Positions 1 to 6,187 of a DNA stretch of 21,219 nucleotides are shown here, piece by piece; the first letter of the stretch is position 1, and every line of letters begins with the position of its first letter. The stretch covers positions 1 through 21,219 of the forward strand of contig CAZAKZ010000103.1 of the NCBI GenBank assembly GCA_964485695.1, in the 5' to 3' direction. This DNA comes from CAZAKZ01 sp964485695 (GTDB lineage: Bacteria; Planctomycetota; JAFGQW01). The notes beneath the pieces were generated by a model. It had not been told where the DNA came from, ran no database searches, and saw only the letters and a list, made by a program, of their open reading frames with translations. Position numbers and translations under genes: made by a program.

Positions 1-21
1 CTCCCTTGATCCAGAGGGACT

Positions 22-264
22 CTATGCGGAGATTAGCCGGTTAACGGGCTCGTTCTCGGCATTCAGGTGCAGCCCATCCCCGTTGTCCAGAACCGAGAGA
101 AACGGCACGCCATTTCTTTTCCCCCGTATGATGAGGATCTCCTTTGCCCCCGCGTCCACGGAGTTTTCCACCAGCTCGGCCACGGCTTTCAGGGGATTCG
201 GCTGGGACCGGGCAATGAGGGTGATGGCCTCCCACTCGTTTCCGATGTGGAGATTACCGTTCAT
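22..264 (-). CDS. GHKL/MutL-type ATPase, N-terminal fragment (early stop, possibly frameshifted)
   Basis: The reading frame encodes about 80 residues from the ATG at 264. It resembles the start of a histidine-kinase/gyrase/Hsp90/MutL (GHKL) ATPase: an ELVENSVDAGA segment (N-box, with the Mg-binding Asn and Asp) is followed by VLDNGDGL (G1 box). Family members continue for hundreds of residues after the G1 box, but here TAG at 24-22 ends the frame shortly after an acidic NAENEP stretch. Another minus-strand frame stays open from about base 42 to the window edge, so a frameshift (real or assembly-derived) is possible. A longer in-frame extension back to 501 exists, but it has no ATPase-like sequence and lacks family character, so the ATG at 264 was chosen. 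The ATPase-domain assignment is fairly sure; the gene's function and whether it is intact are unknown. Confidence 0.55.
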   Translation of the reverse strand: MNGNLHIGNEWEAITLIARSQPNPLKAVAELVENSVDAGAKEILIIRGKRNGVPFLSVLDNGDGLHLNAENEPVNRLISA

Positions 265-401
265 GGATGTGTTTCCTCGAGGGCCGGGTGGAAGGGAAAG
301 TCCGATACCGATTTGAACAGAATGGGATACGGGTTCCCCTCCCCGGAAATGCCGCCCTGGATTCCGGATTCTTCCATTCTGGAATATCGTTCCGGGACGG
401 G

Positions 402-410
402 AGTATACCA
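402..410 (-). promoter_or_regulatory. Candidate extended -10 promoter element for the ATPase fragment
   Basis: On the minus strand the sequence reads TGGTATACT, that is TG-N-TATACT, matching the extended -10 pattern with five of six -10 bases. There is no good -35 hexamer upstream, which extended -10 promoters can tolerate. It would leave an untranslated leader of about 130 nt before the ATG at 264. The match could be chance. Confidence 0.25.
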
Positions 411-639
411 TTACCGGCTGAGGGCGCCATCCGGGCATTTCCGGGATCTTCGGGGGGATCAAGAAAACCGGGTTTATACTTTTGCAACCCTTTGATAGCA
501 TCCGGGTTTCGGAAGCGGGGCCTTCAGACCCTGCAGGGACTATTGTCTTCGCAGATCGTCAGTTCCGTCCGAAATCGTTTTTTCGCCCTGTTGGGTTCAA
601 TACGCGCAGGGTTCCTGCACGATGCTACAGGGAGTCTGT

Positions 640-702
640 GACCGGTGGCGTCCTGCCGGTCCCTTTTCCCCTCGACCTTCTGATATAGAGGAGAATCCCA
701 AA
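640..702 (+). promoter_or_regulatory. Leader stem-loop and ribosome binding site of the first amidohydrolase gene
   Basis: GACCGG (640-645) and CCGGTC (656-661) form a 6-bp inverted repeat with a 10-nt loop, followed by CGACC, a GATA stretch and AGGAGAATCC (689-698). The Shine-Dalgarno core lies 9 nt before a TTG codon at 703. The same order of elements (hairpin, CGACC, GATA, AGGAGAATCC) precedes the second gene, which suggests the leader was duplicated with the gene. No U-tract follows the hairpin, so it is not called a terminator. Confidence 0.45.
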
Positions 703-2178
703 TTGAAAACAAGCGTTGTGGGCCTCCTTGTTCTTACCCTGTGCTGCACCAGCCTTCACGGTCAGGAGTTACCCTCGGGGAAGGCGGGTGCATCCAGGGC
801 AAAACCCGTGAAGCGACTGGCCTTGAAGGGTGCCACGGTGTTGACCGTTTCCGGAGAACCCCTGACCGGAGGAACGGTTCTCATCGAGGATGGAAAGATC
901 GCGGCCGTGGGCAAGGACCTGGCGCTTCCGGAAGGTGTCCAGGTGGTAGATCTGACCGGTTCTTTCCTCTTTCCCGGCCTCATCGATGCCGGTTCGTACA
1001 TCGGTCTCCTGCCGTCGGAGGCCGCCGAGCGTAAGGGCGGCCTGGCAGTGAAAGACGGCCTGGATCCGTTCGATTCCAGGCTTCGCCGGGTCCTGGCTGG
1101 AGGTGTGACCGCCGCCTTTGTCTCACCCAGGCATCACCAGGCGTCCACCGGCGTCCTCGGGACCGTGATCCGGATCAAACCCGGGGAAAAACCCGAGAAC
1201 ATGGTTCTGAAGGAGACCGCCGCAGTTCGCACCTCCATCGGGGTGTCCAGCGGCACCGTTTCCGACACCCTCTCCCGCTGGAAAAGCTATCAATCCGTGG
1301 TCCGCGTCCTGAAGGGCGTCAAGTCCTACACCGAGGCCAAGAAGAAGTACGGGAAGGACCTGGAGAAATGGAAGAAGGACCTGAAGGAGTGGCGCAAGAA
1401 GGTCGGCCTCCCCGCGGAAGAGAAGAAGACCTCGAAGGACGCCGGACCGAAGAAGAACGGGAAGAAAGAAGTCAAAAAGAAGACCGATAAGACGGCCAAG
1501 AAGACGGTCAAGAAAACGGCCGATAAGACGGCCAAGAAGACGGCCAAGAAGACGACGACCACGAAGAAGAAAAAGGTCCCGAAGCGCCCCAGGAAGCCCC
1601 GCACCCCCCGGAAGGACCCCGTGAAGGAAGCCCTCGAAGCGGTGCTCGAGAAAAAAATCCCGCTCCGGGTGGAAGCGCACCGGGCGGAGGACATCCGCAG
1701 GGCCCTGAACCTCGTGGAGACCTTCGACCTGAGCCTCGTCCTCGAAGGGGCCACCGAGGCCGGTGCCCTGGCCAAGGAGGTCGAGACGGCCGGGGCCTCG
1801 GTGGTGGCCGGTCCCCTGGTTCTCTTTGATCCCCGTCGTCTCGAGTACGCGAACTTCGACGCATCCACCCCGACTCGTCTCATCCACGCCGGTATACCCG
1901 TGGCCCTGGCCTCAGCGTCTTCCAACCCTCTGGCTTCCAGGTTCATGGGTCTCATGGCGGCATACGCTGCGGGCCCCGGCCTGAAGAGGAACCAGGCGCT
2001 CAAGACCATCACCCTGGATGCAGCCCGCATCCTCGGCGTGGAGGACCGCATCGGCAGCATCCAGAAGGGAAAGAGTGCCGACCTCGTGGTGGCGGACCGG
2101 CATCCCCTGGAAACCGGATGTGTGGTGAGCACCGTCTTCATCGAAGGGGTGGTCGTGTATTCCGCCAGAAATCCGTGA
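703..2178 (+). CDS. Exported amidohydrolase-like protein 1, metal site lost, Lys-rich insert
   Basis: A 491-residue protein starting at TTG 703. AGGAG sits 9 nt upstream and the start gives a clean Sec signal peptide (about 1-20, cleavage near LHG/QE); the upstream ATG at 622 would add unrelated residues. The imidazolonepropionase/prolidase-like amidohydrolase scaffold is visible: beta-sandwich start (LKGATVLTVSG, 41-51), PGLID at 91-95, GVT at 135, and GSIQKGKSADLVV near the C-terminus (461-473). The HxH that should follow PGLID is G97-S-Y99. The equivalents of the bridging Lys, both His and the final Asp are R157, E324, G349 and A405, so no metal ligand appears to remain. Residues about 202-305 form a coiled, very Lys-rich insertion with KKTAKK-type repeats. 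It is the first gene of the array; catalysis as a metal-dependent hydrolase is unlikely. Family assignment is firm, role unknown. Confidence 0.85.
   Translation: MKTSVVGLLVLTLCCTSLHGQELPSGKAGASRAKPVKRLALKGATVLTVSGEPLTGGTVLIEDGKIAAVGKDLALPEGVQVVDLTGSFLFPGLIDAGSYIGLLPSEAAERKGGLAVKDGLDPFDSRLRRVLAGGVTAAFVSPRHHQASTGVLGTVIRIKPGEKPENMVLKETAAVRTSIGVSSGTVSDTLSRWKSYQSVVRVLKGVKSYTEAKKKYGKDLEKWKKDLKEWRKKVGLPAEEKKTSKDAGPKKNGKKEVKKKTDKTAKKTVKKTADKTAKKTAKKTTTTKKKKVPKRPRKPRTPRKDPVKEALEAVLEKKIPLRVEAHRAEDIRRALNLVETFDLSLVLEGATEAGALAKEVETAGASVVAGPLVLFDPRRLEYANFDASTPTRLIHAGIPVALASASSNPLASRFMGLMAAYAAGPGLKRNQALKTITLDAARILGVEDRIGSIQKGKSADLVVADRHPLETGCVVSTVFIEGVVVYSARNP
1473..1575 (+). repeat. Imperfect ACGGCCAAGAAG-type repeat encoding a Lys/Thr-rich segment
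   Basis: Imperfect 12-15 nt units built on ACGGCCAAGAAG and ACGGCCGATAAG follow one another and encode repeated KKTAKK/KKTADK blocks. The tract lies inside the Lys-rich insertion of amidohydrolase-like protein 1, between the scaffold halves. Such DNA is prone to slippage, so the length of the insert may vary between strains. Confidence 0.7.
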
Positions 2179-2196
2179 TAGGCCGGGGCCTTGATC

Positions 2197-2240
2197 CGGG
2201 CTTCAGCCCGCCACGACCCCCGATAGATACAGGAGAATCC
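2197..2240 (+). promoter_or_regulatory. Intergenic stem-loop plus AGGAGAATCC ribosome binding site
   Basis: CGGGC (2197-2201) and GCCCG (2206-2210) flank a TTCA loop. They are followed by CGACC, a GATAGATA stretch and AGGAGAATCC (2231-2240) immediately before ATG 2241. The AGGAGAATCC is identical to the one before the first gene. There is no U-tract, so the hairpin is more likely an mRNA processing or stability element than a terminator. Confidence 0.45.
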
Positions 2241-3428
2241 ATGAAGGGAACAACGATTGTAGTCGCTGCTCTGCTGGTCTGGGCCGGAATTGCAGGAGCC
2301 CAGTCCAAAGGGGCCCAGTCCGCAGGGATCCAGTCCGCAGAGATCCAGTCCGGGGGCCTCGCCCTCGTGGGGGCCAAGATCCTCCCCATGCGCGGCGAAG
2401 ACCTGGAAAAGGGGACGATCCTGATCCGCGAGGGCAAGATCGAAGGCATCGGTCCACGCCTTTCCGTGCCGGACGGATTTGAGCGCTTGAATCTCGAGGG
2501 TCGAGTGGTCATGCCCGGCATGATCGACCTCAACGCCTATCTGGGCGCATATGGGGAACTCCATGAGAATATTCACGCCCTGACGCCCGACATCCGGGCC
2601 GCGGATGCCTTCAACCCATTCAAGGACGAGGTGAAACGTGCCCGGTCTTCCGGAGTCACCACCTTCGTCCTGGCTCCCCGGGATAGAAACGTCGTCGGAG
2701 GCCGCACGTCCGTGGTGAAGATGCCCGGTGAAGATGCGATCCGCCCCCGATTTCTGAACCGGCTGGGGCCCTGGAAGATCTCTCTGGGGCAGGCGGCCCT
2801 CCAATCCGGCCGGGCGCCCACCAGCCGGGCGGGTGCCGTAGCCCTGGTCCGCAGTGCCCTGGAAAATGCGCAACCCGGGGACGCCCTCCACGCTTTGATA
2901 CGCAGAGAGACATCCGCCCTCATCCACGTCCAGACTGCGGCCGAGGCGGAAAGGACCGTCGCTCTCATGAAAGCTTACAACCTCCGGGGCTGTCTCGTGA
3001 ACGCCCTGGATGTGAAGGACGCAGCTGCCTCCCTGGCCAAGGCGGGGGTGGCCGTGGCGTTCGGCCCCTACTCCCTCGATCTTCTCGACCGTCAGCTCCA
3101 GGGAGCGGCGGCCTTGGCCGCTGCCGGCGGAAGGGTGGCCTTTGTTTCCGACGCCCCCCGCACCCGCATGGCGGATATCCGGGTGACCGCGGTGCTGGCC
3201 GTTCATCTCGGTCTGGACCGACGGGCGGCGCTCCGCGGCCTGACCCTGACCGCAGCGGAACTCCTCGGTGTTCAGGACCGCGTCGGCAGCCTCGAGGCGG
3301 GCAAGGACGCCGATATGGTGGTGTTCAGCGGGGATCCCCTGGACCTCACCTCCTCCATCGAACGTGTCCTGGTGGACGGGAAGACCCTATACATCCGTAA
3401 GAAGATCTCCGGGAAGGGAGCGAAGTAG
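2241..3428 (+). CDS. Exported amidohydrolase-like protein 2, partly degenerate metal site
   Basis: A 395-residue protein starting at ATG 2241, directly after AGGAGAATCC. Signal peptide 1-20 has a canonical AGA/QS cleavage site and is followed by four five-residue repeats (QSKGA, QSAGI, QSAEI, QSGGL). Scaffold landmarks: PGMID at 92-96, P..RAADAFNPF (116-127), GVTTFVLAP (138-146), GG..SVVK (153-160) and GSLEAGKDADMVVF (339-352). The HxH is replaced by N98-A-Y100. The bridging Lys (K160), first His (H229, in ALIHVQ) and Asp (D304, in FVSDAP) seem retained, while the second His position reads VNAL (about 253-256). It lacks the long Lys-rich insertion and is among the shortest of the array. It abuts the next gene with no gap, so the two are surely co-transcribed. 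Likely inactive as a binuclear hydrolase; a mononuclear or binding role cannot be excluded. Confidence 0.85.
   Translation: MKGTTIVVAALLVWAGIAGAQSKGAQSAGIQSAEIQSGGLALVGAKILPMRGEDLEKGTILIREGKIEGIGPRLSVPDGFERLNLEGRVVMPGMIDLNAYLGAYGELHENIHALTPDIRAADAFNPFKDEVKRARSSGVTTFVLAPRDRNVVGGRTSVVKMPGEDAIRPRFLNRLGPWKISLGQAALQSGRAPTSRAGAVALVRSALENAQPGDALHALIRRETSALIHVQTAAEAERTVALMKAYNLRGCLVNALDVKDAAASLAKAGVAVAFGPYSLDLLDRQLQGAAALAAAGGRVAFVSDAPRTRMADIRVTAVLAVHLGLDRRAALRGLTLTAAELLGVQDRVGSLEAGKDADMVVFSGDPLDLTSSIERVLVDGKTLYIRKKISGKGAK
2301..2360 (+). repeat. Four 15-nt tandem repeats at the mature N-terminus
   Basis: Four 15-nt units each start CAGTCC and encode QSKGA, QSAGI, QSAEI and QSGGL, right after the predicted signal-peptide cleavage site. 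They would form a short flexible linker between the membrane-exit point and the folded domain. Confidence 0.75.
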
Positions 3429-4712
3429 ATGTCAAGATTGCAGGTATCCTCCCTCCTTCTGATCCTCCTGGCTCCGGGTACGCTGCTCGCTCAGAAGACA
3501 GCCGAACCACCCGTTGCCGCCATCCGGGCCGGACGGGTCCATACCCTGGCCGGACCGGTCCTGGAGAACGCCCTCGTGGTCGTTCGCCAGGGCAAGATCC
3601 TGGCCGTGGGCAAGGACATCCCCGTACCCGAGGGCGCGGTGCTCTTCGAGGATCCCACCGCTGTGGTGACGCCGGGTCTCCTGGATGCCGATGCCGCACT
3701 GGGCCTCGATGGAGTGGACCTGAACGAGCAGTCGAAGGAAGTATTGCCGCACCTTCGCATCGCGGATGCCCTCGACACCCGGGACCCCCGATTCCGGAGA
3801 AGCCTCGAGGCCGGCATCACCGCCGTCTACGTCTCTCCGGGGTCCCGAGGCGTCATTGGAGGTCTCGGAGTGGTGGTAAAGACCACGGGTGGGGCGCTCT
3901 CCAGGGTTCTCGTCAAGGCGGACGCCGGTTTGAAGGCCGTCATGGGGGGAGAACCGTCCCTGGGGAATCGGGCCACCCGGGGGGCACCGACCACGAGCAT
4001 GTTTGCACGCCGCCCCACCACCCGTATGGGCGTGGTATGGTTGTTTCGAGAGGCGCTGTATCGATACAAGGATCGCGACAAGACCGGTGGACAGAAGACG
4101 ATCGACCCGTACATGGCCCCGGACATGGCCGTTGTGGAGCGGGTGGCCTCCGGGGAGATTCCCCTGCGCATCCACGCCCGCATGGCCACCGACATCCTGA
4201 CCGCCCTTCGCCTGGCCGTGGAGTTCGGCGACCTGGATCTGGACCTGATCGTGGACGAGGCCACCGAGGCCTACAAGGTGGCCCCGGCCCTGGCCAGGAA
4301 CCGTGCCCGGGTGGTCCTCGGGCCGCTCTACTTCGCTCCCCGGAGCAGCATGGAGCGACGTGAAGGCCATGCAGTGGCCTACGACAACGCCGCCGTGCTC
4401 CACCGGGCCGGTGTTCCCTTTGCCCTGAAAACGGCAGGAGACGCCGATCCCTCCACGCTCCGGACCGGGGCCGGCCTCCTGGTCCGGTACGGCCTGGAGC
4501 ACGCAGCAGCCCTCAGGGCGCTCACCCTGGACGCGGCGAAGATTCTCGGTGTGGATACCCGGCTCGGAAGCCTCGAGGTGGGTAAGGATGCCGATCTCGT
4601 GGTGTTTGACGGTGATCCCCTCTCCCCCACGACCAAGGTGAAGGCGGTGATGGTGGGCGGCTGCTGGGTCCACGTGGCCCGGCAGGACAAGGGAGGAGGA
4701 GCATCGCGGTGA
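3429..4712 (+). CDS. Exported amidohydrolase-like protein 3, partly degenerate metal site
   Basis: A 427-residue protein whose ATG directly follows the stop of the previous gene; a GGGAGCG sequence about 8 nt upstream serves as ribosome binding site. Signal peptide about 1-21 (cleavage near LLA/QK). Landmarks: TPGLLD at 81-86, GITAVYVSPGS (119-129), GGLGVVVK (144-151), LRIHARMATDI (246-256), VDEATEAY (275-282), FALKTAGDAD (331-340) and GSLEVGKDADLVVF (380-393). The HxH is D88-A-A90. K151 and H249 are in the expected places, the second His is E277 and the final Asp is A336 (D338 is nearby and might substitute). The first half of the insertion region carries only a moderate charged stretch (210-230). 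The scaffold match in the IHARMATDI block is the closest of the inactive set to the classical sequence. Its stop overlaps the next start (GTGA). Confidence 0.85.
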   Translation: MSRLQVSSLLLILLAPGTLLAQKTAEPPVAAIRAGRVHTLAGPVLENALVVVRQGKILAVGKDIPVPEGAVLFEDPTAVVTPGLLDADAALGLDGVDLNEQSKEVLPHLRIADALDTRDPRFRRSLEAGITAVYVSPGSRGVIGGLGVVVKTTGGALSRVLVKADAGLKAVMGGEPSLGNRATRGAPTTSMFARRPTTRMGVVWLFREALYRYKDRDKTGGQKTIDPYMAPDMAVVERVASGEIPLRIHARMATDILTALRLAVEFGDLDLDLIVDEATEAYKVAPALARNRARVVLGPLYFAPRSSMERREGHAVAYDNAAVLHRAGVPFALKTAGDADPSTLRTGAGLLVRYGLEHAAALRALTLDAAKILGVDTRLGSLEVGKDADLVVFDGDPLSPTTKVKAVMVGGCWVHVARQDKGGGASR

Positions 4713-6175
4713 TGGACGGAATCATATCTGCACTCTGTACATTCAGAATTGGAATCCTATCGATGAATCCTACACCTATCGCAGTGAAGATCTGGACGGT
4801 GATCTGGACTGTGGCGGTCTTCGCCGTTCTCTGGGCCTCGCCGGTGTGCGCCGAAGACCTCGTGGCCATCAAGGCCGGACGCATTCTCACCCTCAGCGGC
4901 AAGAACAAGGACAATTACAAGGAAATTGTCTCCGGCGTGATCCTGGTCGAGGACGGCCGCATCATCGCCGTGGACGAGGCGAAAAAGGTGAAGATCCCCT
5001 GGAACGCCGAGGTCATCGACGCCGGCCGCCACGTGGTCATGCCCGGCATGATCATGGCCCATACATCCCGGGGCATGCGAGTGACGAACGAAGCCATGCA
5101 GACCGTGCCCTACCTCCATGTCCGGGACTCCATCAGCACGGTGGATACCTACTTCGAGGAGGCGCTCCGGGACGGCGTCATCGCCCTGGGGGTGATGCCC
5201 GGCCACTACACCCTCGTGGGCGGCCAAGGCATGGCGGTGAAGCCGCACGGCCTCACCGTGGAGGCCATGACCGTCCGGGAATGCACGGGCATGAAGATCA
5301 GCCTCCTTCCCGGCCGCAACGCATCCCGCATGAGCCACATGCAGAAGCTTCGTCGCTACTTCATCGACTTCCAGGACGAGATGGCCCGGCGCGCCGAAAC
5401 CCGGCAGGCCGCGGAGGAAACGGCCAAGGCCAAGGGCGACACCGTGGATCCCGAGACACCGCTGGAGGTGAAGAAGAAACCGCTCCAGGATCTCCTGGAC
5501 GGGCGCCTCACAGCCTTTGTCTATTGCCCCACGGCTTCGGACGTGTTCAAGGCCCTGGAACTGATAGAGACCTTCAAACTCAAGATCGTCCTGATTCTCG
5601 GCACGGACTGCTTCAAGGCGGTGGATGCCATTGCCCGGGCCGGACTCCCGGTGATCCTCTCCCCCAGGATGATCCACCGCGAGCGGGACCCGGAGACCAG
5701 GAAGGAGATCGAGACGTGTCCAGCTGTGGTCTTCCACAAGGCAGGCGTGCCCTTCGCTCTCCTGCCCGACACGGCTTCCCTGGGCGGGCGCCACCTCTGG
5801 TTCCAGGCCGCTGTGGCCATGCGCCACGGCCTGCCCCGTGAGGCGGCCCTGAAGGCCATCACAGTGACACCCGCAAAGCTCCTGGGCATCGAGGACCGGT
5901 TCGGTTCCATCGAGGTGGGCAAGGACGCCAACCTGGTGATCCTCACCGGAGATCCCCTGCAATACAACACCTGGGTAGACAGGGTCCTCTTCGAGGGCAA
6001 GGTCATCTACGACCGCAAGACGGATCCCAAGATCCGCCGACTTTTCAAGGAGAAGCCACCCGAGAAGGCGGCAAAACCCGTCAAGGAGAAAGAACCGGGG
6101 TCCGGGAAGAAGTCTTCCGAGAAGTCCAAGAAATCCGAGAAGTCCGAGAAGTCCGAGAAGAACGGAAAAAAATAG
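4709..6175 (+). CDS. Exported amidohydrolase-like protein 4, half of HxH kept, Lys-rich tail
   Basis: A 488-residue protein. The GTG at 4709 overlaps the previous stop by 4 nt and is preceded at 8 nt by a strong GGGAGGAGGA. ATG 4712 is possible, and ATG 4763 (residue 19) would give a more ordinary signal peptide but has a weak ribosome binding site. The hydrophobic export segment is about 26-47 with cleavage near VCA/ED. Landmarks: MPGMIMAHTS (111-120), GVMPG (161-165), GGQGMAVK (171-178), GVPFALLPDTA (346-356) and GSIEVGKDANLVIL (399-412). H118, K178 and D354 are kept. The second His of HxH is S120, the beta-5 His is C273 (VYCPTA) and the beta-6 His is L297. The tail (450-488) is rich in Lys, Glu and Ser with SEK repeats. 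It probably cannot hold a binuclear metal centre. Confidence 0.82.
   Translation: MMDGIISALCTFRIGILSMNPTPIAVKIWTVIWTVAVFAVLWASPVCAEDLVAIKAGRILTLSGKNKDNYKEIVSGVILVEDGRIIAVDEAKKVKIPWNAEVIDAGRHVVMPGMIMAHTSRGMRVTNEAMQTVPYLHVRDSISTVDTYFEEALRDGVIALGVMPGHYTLVGGQGMAVKPHGLTVEAMTVRECTGMKISLLPGRNASRMSHMQKLRRYFIDFQDEMARRAETRQAAEETAKAKGDTVDPETPLEVKKKPLQDLLDGRLTAFVYCPTASDVFKALELIETFKLKIVLILGTDCFKAVDAIARAGLPVILSPRMIHRERDPETRKEIETCPAVVFHKAGVPFALLPDTASLGGRHLWFQAAVAMRHGLPREAALKAITVTPAKLLGIEDRFGSIEVGKDANLVILTGDPLQYNTWVDRVLFEGKVIYDRKTDPKIRRLFKEKPPEKAAKPVKEKEPGSGKKSSEKSKKSEKSEKSEKNGKK
6131..6157 (+). repeat. Three AAGTCCGAG-type 9-nt repeats in a C-terminal tail
   Basis: AAATCCGAG is followed by two copies of AAGTCCGAG, encoding KSE units in the charged tail of amidohydrolase-like protein 4. 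The repeat lies 16 nt before the stop codon and just upstream of the next gene's ribosome binding site. Confidence 0.7.
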
Positions 6176-6187
6176 GAGGATGCCCGC

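Larger units (their letters stand above)
265..702. other. Divergent intergenic region (about 440 bp)
   Basis: It separates the minus-strand ATPase fragment from the plus-strand amidohydrolase operon. No convincing coding sequence is seen; open frames here lack ribosome binding sites and family-like sequence. It holds a candidate minus-strand extended -10 element near 402-410, an isolated TATACT at 475-480 on the plus strand without a matching -35, and a stem-loop leader just before the first amidohydrolase gene. It must contain the promoter of the operon, but I could not identify a consensus -35/-10 pair. Confidence 0.6.

Noticed and set aside
265..501. N-terminal extension of the ATPase fragment up to 501
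   Set aside because: The extra residues are Pro/Gly/Arg-rich without domain character, and a candidate promoter lies inside the stretch; the ATPase homology begins after ATG 264.
640..680. Stem-loop followed by CCCTTTTCCC as a terminator
   Set aside because: The T-run is short and broken and no plus-strand gene lies upstream; it fits a 5' leader structure better.
1473..1575. Histone-H1-like or DNA-binding protein suggested by KKTAKK repeats
   Set aside because: The repeats lie inside an exported amidohydrolase-like protein, in frame with the scaffold on both sides, so they are an insertion and not a separate gene.
1326..3206. 626-residue open frame on the minus strand
   Set aside because: Spans parts of two clear plus-strand genes; its Phe/Val-rich end is just the reverse of the lysine repeat.
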